Shown in pieces: positions 11,801 to 25,100 of a stretch of 64,000 nt of DNA. The translations under genes were made by a program, and so were the position numbers. Numbering within the stretch: the first letter of the stretch is position 1; every line of letters starts with the position of its first letter. The stretch lies in contig CM061109.1 of NCBI GenBank assembly GCA_030770545.1, forward strand, positions 12,446,001 to 12,510,000. Direction: 5' to 3'. The notes beneath the pieces were generated by a model, which was not told the DNA's origin, did not search any database, and worked only from the letters and a program-made list of their open reading frames with translations. This DNA comes from Macropodus opercularis (Eukaryota; Chordata; Actinopteri; Anabantiformes; Osphronemidae).

Positions 11801-14800
11801 CATCAGTGTCCGTCAGTATTATCAAAGATGTTTTAAAACAGCTTCTGACGACAGCTTCCAGTGATGGGAAGTGAGGTCTTTATACATCCAGTCAGCTGTC
11901 ACAACCCAAGCACATTCACATTCAGTTTGAGCTGCTTTATCACCTGACACCAGCAGCACAGATGCAGCTACAGTAAAACACACAGTGACATGTGACAAAA
12001 ATCAGTTTTACCCGATCAATAATTCCTTCTAGAAATGTATGACGCTCCATTCATGTTTCTATATCTGCGTAGCAAAATCAGCATAATTTATATTTTTACA
12101 TCAATCATTTCTTCAGTACAAAATCCTCACATTCAGCACAGTGAGTTCTCAATGAGAGTTTTTGCAATGTGAGTAAAAGCCATTCTGGCAACTTTTGTTT
12201 CCTGTTTACACATCTGTGTCTGGAGAAGTGAGGGATCTCTTTGAAATGCAAATCATCTTCATTAAACTTAAAACCACTGGACTTTGAAAATTTGTATGAT
12301 AAAACATTTTCTTGCCAGCTCTTTCGCCCACTGTCGATTGTTGCATCACTGTGTTTCTGCAGTTCTCCCTGATGGACCTGCTCTCTAAGATGGTGGTGGG
12401 TCAGCCACACTTTGTGCGCTGCATCAAACCCAACGACGACAGGCAGGCGCTGCGCTTCTGCGAGGAGAGGGTGATGGTGCAGCTGCGCTACACGGGGATC
12501 CTGGAGACGGTGAACATCCGACGGCAGGGCTTCTCCCACCGCATCCCGTTTGAAGAGTTTGTCAACAGGTAAGAGCAGTGCAAGAGCGAGCGCACGTGCC
12601 AAACACTGACACAACCCCAGGGATGGTGTCGAACAACAGAGCCACACTCTGCATCACACAAAAACACGGGTTGTTTAATTAGACAGGGGTACGGGTTGAG
12701 CGGAGCAGGAGGCTGACTAATTGGCAGTCATTAGTGATAGTGCAAGACAAAATCCTACACCTCTTTTAACTGGGTGAATATTCCAGGCTGGAAAATATGG
12801 ATAAAATTCAAACAGGGAGGAACTGTGATTATAAGGGATGCATTTTAATGGATTTCCTTTTACTATTCATAAAGAGTTTGTTCTTTAACTTAGTGACCTG
12901 AAAAAGCTCAGATGTTTTCTCCTTGTCCCATCGGTGCGCATTAAAACGCACTTTTAAAAAGATTTCATCATTAGGGGCGTGTTATGTAAGCGCGTTGTTT
13001 TCCTTTTTTAGAAATGTGGGACATGGATCTGATGTCTGGTAATAAGCGCTTCACAGTCCTGTTCACATGTGCAACGCCACATTTACAAAGTCCACACACG
13101 GCTCCACTCAAAACACACACAGATGCACGAGTCTGTGGGAAAATGCAAGAAAACGTGCGTTTGATTCGTTTTCCTTTAAAAAAATATTCCAGCCACCTCT
13201 AATGTGCAAACTTCAAGATGATACAGAACTGAATTTACTTGGACTTGTGGCCTGTAGGACACAAAAATCTGCCTGCACACGCTCTCTGCTTACAGGGAAA
13301 CATATAAATGGGCTTAATTTAGCTTAATTTATTGTAATGCCACCAGTCACGTGATCTGATGTCTCCCCGACGATGTGTGTGAACGTGAGGCTGTATTACC
13401 ACTTCAGACTGAATCCATATCATCCTCCCTCAGCCTGGCAGAAATCGTACAAACAGACCCGAACAGCTAAACTGCACCTTTAGTGAAAACTGATTTAAAT
13501 TTGTGCTCTCATATCAAAGGCTTGTCTGATGTTGCCAAGCAGTTCTTTGTATTTACCATCAAAGAAATAACAGGTATCAACAGGAATTAAAATGAAAGGC
13601 TGTAGACTGAGGCGGGGAGAGGAGTTCAAAGACGGTTTTCTTCTTGTTGTTCTTCTTCTTTTTGACCAGCGCCAGAACACAAGAGGTGAACCAGCACTTT
13701 TGGAGCCTTGAAGTCCCCGAGCAAACAGTTAGAGCCACTTTGTCCTGTGCTGGTATTTTGTAAACTACAACAAGTGGAGCTCGGTTCCAGACGGCGTCAG
13801 CGATAAAGCGCAGTAGAGCTGATGCTCACTCGCTGATAGACCCACGCTTCTCCTGTGGTCACTGAAATATGAGACGCGATCCATTCAACACAGCTCCGAC
13901 AATGGGCCTCTGTTGAAGACCCGCGTCTCACTCGGCCTCGTTTTTCTTCTCAAACTAAGCAGTAAAATGTGCAGCTCTGATGTGTGTGAGGACGTTAGGA
14001 TTCAGGCTTTTCCTCTGGAACAGGATTGGGTGACATGTTTCCAACGTTGAGTCAGAACCGAGGAGGAGGTGGCTTAATGTGTTCTGTGTTTAGGAAACTG
14101 AGGAACCTAGTTCACACTGGTGTCATACATCAGATCGTGCCTGTGTCCTCTTGTACATCTCATATTTTGAACAGTAGTAAACTTCTTAAACTGTTATGAC
14201 TGAATTCAGTCAGAATACCCAGTGTTTCTTTATCGTCTCTGCTTATAGATATTACTACCTGGCATTTCGGGCTCACCAGACGCCAGAGGCCACCAAAGAG
14301 AACGCTGCTGCCATACTGGAGCGAGCCAAGTTAGAAGACTGGGTGTTGGGGAGAACGAAGGCAAAGATTAAGTTGACAATAAAGAAGTGATGCTCGGATG
14401 AATGTGCAGACTGTCTTACCTTAAGCGCTCTCGCAGGTTTTTCTGAAGTACTACCACGTGGAGCAGCTGAACCTGCTGCTGAGGGAGGTGATGGCTCGGG
14501 TGGTGGTGATGCAAGCGTACACTAAAGGCTGGCTCGACGCCCGGCGTTACCGGAAAGCGAAGGAGAAGAGAAACCGTGGCGCCGTCGTCATCCAGTCAGG
14601 TACACCAGTGTGAATGAAGCCACGAGGTGAGGAAGGGAATTATTCACACTTAAGTCAAGCAATATGCAAATGAGGGATGAGTTCTGCTGCGTTCTTTTGT
14701 CGCGTAATCGCGAAACAGGTGCAAAGCCGATGTGAATCCAACCATCATTCTTAATGACCTCTAGACTATTATGCGGTAGCAGGTATTCTTTAAAGAGATG

Positions 14801-17800
14801 AGTTTGATAACCACAGCTTGACCTGTGAGGGTTAAGAGCAATGCTTCAGAGCAAACAATAAGACCTCAGAGAGTTCAAAGAGATCCATCCCCCTGCCACC
14901 TGGTTTAGCCGTGTTTTGAAGTGGGATCTTGTGTAGTATGTGCAGTCTATTTTGTTTCACAGAGGTAGGTCAGCAATCTCTCGCATGTGCACAACACAGA
15001 CACACACACGCACATTTACCTCTTTCTCTTTTTCTAGCCTGGAGGGGCCATGTCGCTCGCCAGTACCTAAAGCAAGTAAAGAAAGAGCGGGAGGAGGCTG
15101 CCGTCCGCATCCAGTCAGGTAGAGGAACGTGTATATTTTCGTCTGATGTCCTTCATACAGTGAAGTGCAGAAATTCAAGCCACTTCATCATTTTTCCAAA
15201 AGCGATAAGGGCCTGCAAACCTTACATCTTTGTGAAACACCTTTTTGATCTCAATGAGTGGCCAACGAAACAGTAATAATTAATTAATAATGCATAGAGA
15301 AAAGCTTTTGAAAGTTTGGGCAGCATTTGGTCCCCATGTTTCAGAAGAACAGTGCATACTGAGATCCTTTTTTTCCTTTCATCTCTTTCCCAGTAAAGGC
15401 AAGAGAGGGGCTTATCCCTTCTGTTTCCTCACGACTTCCTCTCTCAAATTCCTGGCCTATTACACAGCTCTCACATACCAGAAACAAGATGCCTTTTTAT
15501 ACTGTCAACCTTTTCATCTGAAATGTAAATTAATTCTTACTCAGTGTGCCTTGACGAACATCAAAGTGGGCACATTAACCTTCCTGGGTCTCCCCCCACC
15601 ATCCTCCACCCCCAACCCCCACCCTCCTTGGAGCCTCACGCTGGAGGACCAGGGAGGGTGCCAAAAGGGGCAGGGGAGAGGAGGGAAGGGGGAGGAGATT
15701 TGGCATTGTTTCCCCTGGCGCTCCTGAGGGCTGCCCTCATCTGGCACTTGGAGCATCTCAGTCGCCTGCACACCTTGTGTAAATGTGGCCCATTAAAGCA
15801 CTTGTAAATAACGGTGCAGAATGGGTAAACATGGTTCTGGTGTGTGGACGGACTCCGTGTCACTGCTGTCGTCCTCTTTAGGGAAGGATGTTTGTGTGTG
15901 GTCACTGAGGTTTGACGGGGGGGTGTAGGACGTGGTTGGGGGGGAACCTGAACCTGACATGAGTGGGCCTCAGCCCCCCGGCGGAGCACTCCAGCACATT
16001 CGCATTGTGTGTTCTCTGCAGCTTATAGCCTTTGAGGTGGGCTGCATTTGCATTCTGAAAATAAACAGATGCCTTTCAAATGTATGAGCCTGGTGGCTTC
16101 TCAGATCTCAGCGGGGCCTAGGGGACATGCTCGCCGTCGATCAGATTAGACCATGCAAAGTAGAACCATGGCTCAACAATGTACTTGAGCTTTCTTTTCC
16201 TGTGCACATAATTCTACAAGAAAAACACAAAGCCTGTTGACGGGGTAAGTCAGTGGGCTCCGTTTTCTCACTGCTACACGCACACACTCCGTAAAATGCT
16301 GAGTTTTGAATGCAAAATCGTTGTAAATTATGTTAAGTGCAATTATTATCAATGACACAGAGCAGAACGTGAGAGCATGTCTGACGTTGGTATCCTGTGC
16401 AGTTTACAGGGGCCATCGGGTGCGTCGGGACCATGAACCCCAGGGCCACAGATGTCATCCTGAGGCTGCAGGAGAGACCACCAAGGAGGAGCAGAAGGGG
16501 TGAGCCTTGACGTCTCTTTCCTTCCCGGTCTGTTCCCGTTGAGCAGACGCTGTTTATTTGGCACGGAAAGCACATTTCTTCAGATCTGACTGAAAGTTGC
16601 GATCAACAGCTTGCTGAGCGAGAAGTCTCACATGCTTGTCAGTCATCTTTTAGCCCTGCCAGACAGGCTCCTTTTTGCCCTTTAATGTATTGTTGTTTCA
16701 AGCAGAAGAGAAAGCTCCTCCCTTCACGCCGCCTCCTTCAAATTTCTGAGCGCAATAAATATCTTTCCACCAAGATAGCACACTTGTCCGACCACAAATG
16801 GGGTTGGGCGCTGCGCTGGTCTCCAGATGTACGAGCTGAGGACTCAGTGTTTATTCAGCGTATGGGCAGGCCAGTCATTAAGAAAGTATGTGCTAAGCAG
16901 GAGAGCAGCCACCAAGTAAACAGCAGCACACATTGTGTTGTAGCTGCATGTTGAGCTTTCTTCTGCGCCACGGTTATTACAGCCGCTCCACCGAGTGTCC
17001 ACATGCATCTAGAGGAACGATTATACGATTTATGTGATCTTTTAAAATTTGTGATGGCCCAGCAACACGAAACCTTTTCTAAGGGGCGTGTTTGGCGCAT
17101 GTGTTCAGAATCGGCGTGCCTCAAACCGGAGAAATCAAATATTTGGTGACTTTTGGTCAACCCTGTTGAGTCTCTCCACTCAAAAACTCCCAAATTCTAG
17201 ATTTACACATCAGAAAATGTTATGCTGGTTGTATACTCAGACCGAGCCGAGACTCATCAGGGATTTTTCTCTCCATGTTTACAATCATATTCCTTGGTGA
17301 GAAAAACTTCAAACCTCCACTTAACAATTCTGTTTAATCAGTGTTGGAATCTATCCATATAGATTTATTTTGACATGATCTGGCCCATTTTCCTCCTCTA
17401 AGATCTATGTTCTCACCTACATGCTGTTCTTTTCCCTTTTGATATCCCTCCTCTCTGCCACGCATCACTTCTGTGTTTGCATCCAAACAGCAGAGCCTCC
17501 AGTTGCATCACCAACTCCAAGCTGGATGGGATTTTGTTTTTCTACTCTTGAAGCATGACTGCAGCTGGCATGCAGCTTCGTGTTTGCAGATGTTGCCTCT
17601 TTGGTGTTTGTTGTTAGTTTTATTATTAAATAATCGCACAATATGCAATCACACAGAAACATCTCTCTGTCTCGCTTGTTTCCATCACAATCACACAATG
17701 TGTGTTATATATAAGTAATTATACGTGATTATGTTGTAAATACACATTACCTTGTTGTATTTGAATTCATTTTATTGATAAATGCATCTTGCTTTCACAG

Positions 17801-19105
17801 GTTTAACAGCCCAAAGAGCAAAGAGTCACATATAGATCACACACACACAGGAAACGTAAGTAACAGAATATCAGTGTGTGTTTTCTCATGCCAGGGTTTA
17901 GCCGCGTATGTAAAATGCTGCTCCTCCATAAAGCAGCTTTAACCCAGATTATTCTTTGAGAATTTTTTGAGTCCTTGAGACAAAAGACTTCTCTTGCTCC
18001 AACCTCCATCTCAGCGGAGAAGACAGGGTGGTACACGAACGAGAGAATCAAAAGGCTGGAAATTCACGGCTGAGAATAAATGCTCGCTCTTCCCTGAGGT
18101 GATTTGTCTTTGCGCTCCTCTTTCTACAGATGTTAGACCCCTTTTTTAGTAAAGACCTGAGGTTCTTTGGTAGCACTTTGATATCCTGCTCGGATTCAAT
18201 ATGTGAAATAGAAGAGCCACTCCGTGACTTGGAGCACATCACAGTCTTTGAAGTCTGATCCAATTTTTGCTGCTCACCATTTGATGTTGAAAGGATGAAA
18301 TGAGGAAAATGTACAGTTTTTGCCAGTAACTCTGCTGAGCATATGTAAGATTAAAAAAGCAAAATCCTTTGGAGGATGTACTTAGAAATGTTAAGCAGAT
18401 TAATACTTTCCTATAGGTCTTTTATTCAAAGATAAAATTAAATATGAGAGGAAGTCTTTATGCACTGTTTTTTAGCCTCACAATTAAGTCAATGTGGTGC
18501 TGTTTGCTAGGAGGCAGGGTAGTAAAAGGGGAATATGCAATTGCATTAGCATTTGATTAACATTGCAAAGCACATTAATGGGTTTCAGTTATATGAGTGC
18601 CAAATTGTAAATAAATGAATACAGCATCTACATGGCTAAATTGAAAAAACACATTACAGGGCTTGCTTTAACTTGCGTCTATTTACCCAGTGCTTTCATT
18701 GACATTGCTCTTCTGGGTGTGTTTACGCCTCCTCCTTTCAAGGTTGGCCCCGACAGCCGAGACAGACGAGTGAAAGACGTCAGGAGAGACAAAGGCAGAG
18801 CGGGAGACAGTGTAACGAAGCCTTGCAGGGAGACAGCTAGACTGCGAGACATGCAGTGTAAACAAGGTAAGCCCGAGCACAGAGCTGGCGGGTGCAGGTA
18901 ATTACACAAAGAGACAGCAGAAATCCCGCTTTAATGGATAAAGTGCCATTTTTAATACGGGACCCCTTTCAACCTTTCATCCCAGCCAATCCTCTGCTGC
19001 CATTTTTTGTTGATGCCAGAAAGAGAGAAGCATTAGAGGTGATCATTTCTTATTTTCGTATTTTAATAACCCGGGTCAGCTCGTCATAAACATCTCATGA
19101 CAAGT

Positions 19106-19136
<31 letters not shown>

Positions 19137-22100
19137 GCTTTCAAAGTGGCTTGAGCACTTCAAAGCTTTCATTCTCCCGCACGGCGAGCCCTTCACTAAG
19201 GATCTCATCAATGGCTCTAATAGACCTGCACAGTAACAGTGACAAGAAAATACACAAACCCTGATTTGTTGAACATATGTTTGGTTTGCTTTTTGCCCCA
19301 GGCGATGAATTACATTAATTCCTGCTGCCTGGGAGGCTGAATGGGTGGCTGTGCAGGGGGCCTCCGATTACGGCCGTCACCCAGCCCACCACTTGGGTAG
19401 CCTGGGTAATAGGGGCCCGGCCCTTCATTAGCGTTATTAAAGGGGTATGAGGTAAGAGACGGAGGTGGAATATCGTTTAGCAGCGCGGCTGAGAGATTAC
19501 GGGGATTAGACATGATAATGTAACACAGACAGAGCTCTCCAGCGAGCCTGGGATTAGTGTCAGCACGCCACAGCAGGTCTGGGTTAGATAGCGGCTAATT
19601 CTGTAATGCTGCACACAGGTGACCCCCCGCTCCCAGGCATCACTGCAGCTGAAGGGAGGCAGTGTTTGATGAATTTATAATAATGTCGGTGTCATTATGG
19701 AGAGAACTGTCAGTGGAGACTGCTGCTTTTTGGATAAATGTTGGAAACAGAGCTTGGAAATAACAGCTGGATCATATCGTTGGTATTGTTTCTTTGTTTT
19801 TTGAATTCGGCTCCATAAACTGAGCGTGTAACGTTTTATTTGATATTTACTGTAATTTATTTGTATTTAACTCATTAATAAGACGTAACGTTTGAACCAT
19901 GTTATGTGACACGTAGCAGTGCTTTTAAACAACATCTACTTCTCACAGTTTAGAGGCTTAGTGTGGATAGGAGTTACTCAAGTTTTTCCATGGCCCAATA
20001 AAGTAAGAATCTCCAGTTTTGACAGGAAAAGCAAAAATATGTTTTGGTCTTCGTCTGTGACCAAGTGTGAGCCATGACTGGTAAAAACCTAATGTCAGAC
20101 AGATTAGATTTTAGGAGAACGTTGTCTAAAAATCTGCCACTGCTTTGAAACTACAAGGACGAGAAACTGATGCTGAAGAAACTTTATTTCACTAACTGCT
20201 TAATATTTAAACATGTGACTACACTGACCCTTGCAATCGCTTTCCAGGCTGTAAGACTTGAGCTACAAGGAGACATAAAATGTTTAAACGGATCTTCTGA
20301 TCTCAGGGATGAGGGTTCTGGCCCCCAGGCTGCAAACCTGTGACCTCGTTCAAATACAAACATAAAAGATCAAAATTATCGGTGTAATTATTGCAGCAAG
20401 GTGAACACTGTGAGTTGAGTAAACCCAAAGCTGCGCTGACTCATATTAGGCTCAGAAGTCTGGAGGAAAAAGAATCCCCTTCCTCTTCCGCCAGAGGCTT
20501 TACTACCTGTTTTTATTTTGTGGAGAGCAAACAGATTTTCAGGTATTCATCATCGCTTTTGTGCCCTCTTACGTTACGCGGTCTGCTTGTGGCTCTGACT
20601 TCTTTCAGGAAACCCCATTTGATTATGCTGAGAGAGGCCACGGTGGCTCAGGCACCCAGGGCACACTTTGATCCCTGCAGATCTGAGGGCCCTTTTTTTT
20701 TTTTATCCCGAGGTTGAGCGAGTCACAGAAGCCTTGCCTTGCCAGATGTTTGGAGACCAGGCTCCTTCCTGTGTCTCATCCTGCTGTCGCCTCTGGTGAT
20801 CGCGTCAGTTCTCTTGGGCTGGCGCTCAACCAGGAGTGTTTCAGGACACCAGTGGAGAAAAACAGAAAATTAGCCATGGAAATTGTATTACCCCACCCCT
20901 CCAGACTCGCACACACTCCACACCCTGCACTCATTAACGCCAAAACACAGGGGCGCGACCTGGAACCCCTCAGCACGTTTGATGGACGTTGGGGTTTGAA
21001 CAAAGGCTGAGAAAATCTTTTTTTTTTCCTCCTGTATGAAGCAAAGCAGATGATTAAGGAAAAATGTCTGTCGCTGAGATCTGACGAGACATTAGCTGAT
21101 TATTCCAACGCTTTGGCCGAAAGAAAAGTTTTTGCTGGGCAGAGGGGTTTCAAACACTTTGCGCTCCAGGCTCTCTCTGATGTCTGTGGCGTCAACCTTT
21201 GATTTGCCATGTTTTGTCAGTGAAAAAGTTAGACACGCACAGCGCATTCATGTAAGCTGCACACCACACAAGACGCCGCCACCTCTCGTCACCTGTCTTC
21301 CGAGCGTGAATATTAACGCAACCTATTTGGAAACGAATCACAGAGGCGTGCGTGGAAAGAAAGCCTTTGCTAGCAAGCAGCAGATACGATCAGAGCGCTG
21401 CTTATGCTCCTCGGCGTGGTAAACAGGATGGTGCTGGGGATCAGTCAGAGCTGACTTTATGGTTTATGAAAGCTGAGCTACTTATGTTAACAGGCTTTTT
21501 GAAGATTATAGTTGTGGTAAACATACATGTCATGAGAGAGACGGTGATAAAGTGGAGCCACAACATAGAGAGCAATTACCTCTGTGCCTTGGAAGATAGT
21601 TAACCTGGCCATCTGAAGGGATGAGACCATGGGAAGAGAGGGGAAAAGTTTAAGGTAGTGTTGACATGTTGGTTCTAATTATATCCCCTCTGTGCATAAC
21701 GTGGTGCAGTCAATAGGAATTGATTTGGTTTGTGGCCCAGAGCTGCCTCTTACTTTACAGCTACTGCTGGGAGAGCTTATTTTACTCGCACTGAGGTCAG
21801 AGCCACACTCACCAGCAACATCTCACTTTCTTTTCTCCTCACTCCCTCGGCTTTCGAACGTCTTCGCCACGTGTCCTCCCACAGGGTTTGCGGCCACCAG
21901 GTGCTGCTCCACGACACCATCGCAACCGCCGCGCACGGCGTCACTGTATCGCTTTGCATCTGCCAGACAAACGATCCACCCTCTCCATGTTCTCTAGACA
22001 AATACTCTCCCTCCCTCTCGCTGTCTCTCAGCCTTTTGATTTATCTGTCTGTCTCCACGTATCACCGCTTCTCAACCGGATGCGTTCAGTTTTAGGCAAA

Positions 22101-25100
22101 TTACAGGCTCGACGTAGCGGCAGCAGAGATTTGGAAGGGATAGGAAAGACTCAACTTAACGGAAGGAGTTGCCTCTGTCTGCCGCTACCTACGTAATCCT
22201 CTTAATGTCAGTGGGAGTAGTTAACAGGATGTACTTCCAAACTACTCATCATCACAATTCCAGCAGAATAATCTCCTCAGACATAAAATCAAGGTGGGAA
22301 ACGGTACTCCAAGTTCTCTGTGATTTTGCACGTGTGGATTGAGTCATTTGATGTTCAGTAGTTTAAAAAACTTTTTAAAACACAAAACCTCATAACTTTG
22401 TTTATGTTCCTGGCAAATAGAGTTTTGTGTAGTTAATTAGCCTATGTTGGTTTTCTAGCGGAGTTACTATAGATCCTATAGATTAGAAAAGATCTGAGTG
22501 TCATCATTTAGCATTTTTAATCTGCTTGTGACTTGTTTTCTTTGTCATTTGTCTCCCTTCCTCCTGTTTCCTCTTAAACTCAGCCAACTGGGTTACGTTT
22601 ATAAATCATATGTTGCTGACATATGATTTATAAATGATTGACTTTCACAAAGTTCAGAGATTTTTCCTTCATGCAAACGTTTCTTTCTTCCTAACTTCCA
22701 AATCTGCTGTCAGGGGGAAATGATTGATTTCAGTGTGAAAAATTGCTTGTTATTAACAACATCCTCCGCTTGCATTAGTGAAAACAGATGCAGGAACTAC
22801 TCTTTTTCAGCATTATCTGTGGGACCTGACCAGTTTGTCTTATAATTTAAAGCACATGAGATGCTATTTAAGTATGATGTCCAAAATGACCAGAGTCGTA
22901 ATAAATCTCAGGAGTCCACGAAAAGTTCTGGGAATCTTCCTCATCTTAAGATATTGTTATGTTTGTGTGCACGTTTAAGTGCATGTGTCTGGATTTATGC
23001 ATCCGCGCGCGTGTGAGAGGTTGTGAGGTAAAGAGCAGGGTCTGGGTTGCACATGCCTCATTTAGACATCAAAGGCCCTGCTGATGATTTTTCCTTATAA
23101 TCCATGCCTTTTGGTGCCTCTGCTCTCTCCATCTGAATAAACAAAGCCCAAGCGGTTCTCTGTGGTCTGGGAGAAGTCAGGTGATTGCATTTGGGAAGTA
23201 AATCGATACATGTCTAATTTATTCCACTAAAAATCCCTTTTAGCGGCTCTTTTATGTTGTTTCTTAGCATCATTCTGATTTTCAAGGGATTTCAAAGTGG
23301 TATTTAGAGATGTGATACGAGTCATCTGCTGCTCTTTGAAAATGAAAGAAGCACCTATCTCAAAAAGAATTTCAGCCCTTTTTATCTCAAGAAGCAAACA
23401 TGTACAATATGTAAGTTTCTCACCATGAAGCACAAACTCTGCTTGGCTCTCTTTTGATAGGGAGAAATCAATATTGTATGAACTCACTCCCTCTGTATTC
23501 CCAGTCGACCATTATTCCTCCCCACCCTAAAACAGCAGACGTTACCCGCGATCATTTAGCGAACCCCTGGTGTGAGCCACTGTCTGACCCCTTCCCAGCC
23601 CTGCCTGCCTGCGTCCAAGCCATGCTCTCATGCCAGAAGCCAGTTTGGCAGCCTCCCTGGCTGTAATATATCTGCAGGAGCAGCATTCCTCTGGGGCTGG
23701 CCTGGATCAAATGGCAGTGATTTCCCAACTAGAGGCACAGAGATGGGAGGCCTGACCCATCCTCTGATCTGCTGCACGCTCTAATCGCTGCAGGTCAGAA
23801 TGGATAAATGGAGATGTTGAACCTCCGTGTGTCATGTTTGTGACTCCAGCTCTGCAGCAGTAGATGAGGCAGGATGAAGGAGCTATTAGAAGATTAGAAC
23901 GGAGTGATTTTAGGAGACAAATATTTGTATTTGTTGTCAGCGATTATGACTCTTATTGCTGTTAGATTCAATACTCTTGCGTTCAATGCTCTTTTATCTA
24001 TAAGCTCCATCTTGATACAGTACATAACATACATGTACGCTAGTACTAGTCTGAACCTACCAAACCAGAGAGACTCCCACATTTCCATGCTTTTCGTTAA
24101 TGAAGACATATTGTTTGTTTGTTTTTATTTCAAATAATTCAATATTACCAAAACACACAAACAGGTTATGCAGTTTATTTTATTTATACCGTTTTTTTGA
24201 AACGGCGTCAAGGCCGTCAGGATTCATTATTAGTGATTGAGTGCTTTGATGCAATTTCAGGGGAATAAAACATTTGTTTATCCAAACAGATTTCTGCATC
24301 ATTAGCTCAACAATGTCCTACATACAAACATTGTTTAAAAAAATATGTGTAAACACTTATTTGTTCTCAACATAAATTCAGCAGCTTTGACACATTTTAC
24401 AAAATTAAACAGCAACAAATTGTGTAGTTTATTTAAAATGAAGTTAAACTGATGTAAAGAAGTCAAATTACTTGTCAAGTAAAAAACTCACTCGGCTCCT
24501 TTTTTCGTTCTCAGCTATTTTTAGAGCTACTTGAGATCCAGATATCCTCAAATACTCAGGGGTAACAAGGATTCACATGGACCGTTAGCACCTCTGAGGC
24601 ATGGATAGATAAGATTCACGGTAAAAGTTCGCTAATATCTCAGAACTGACAGGAACTTTCTGGGCATTTACAAAGTGAGACTTTAGTAAACCTGTGCTGG
24701 TTTGAATAACATCAAGAAAGCCGAGTAAAGATGGGAGTTGGAGGGTGGGGGGCTGCCCTTTGATGTATAGGATTGAGATGTGATGAGGTCTGTTCAAAGT
24801 GAGTACAAAGTAGTGTTAAGATGGAAAAAGCAAATGCAGCTTTAGTCAAGGTAGAGGAGCCGCGGTAGGAAGAGATGATGAAGAAATCTCCTGTCTCACC
24901 CCAAACATAGGCAAAGAAGATGAAACGTTATCTGACATTAAATATAGATGCCTGCTTGTAACAGTGTCTCTGCTTTAAAAACACTTCTGTAACCTGGAAG
25001 GTTTGAGTGTGCCGCAGTAAAAGAATGTAGTAATTGTCTTATGTTTGAATAATCGCGTTATCACACAGCTCATTATCTTTAGTAAGTTGTCAGTAAGATT

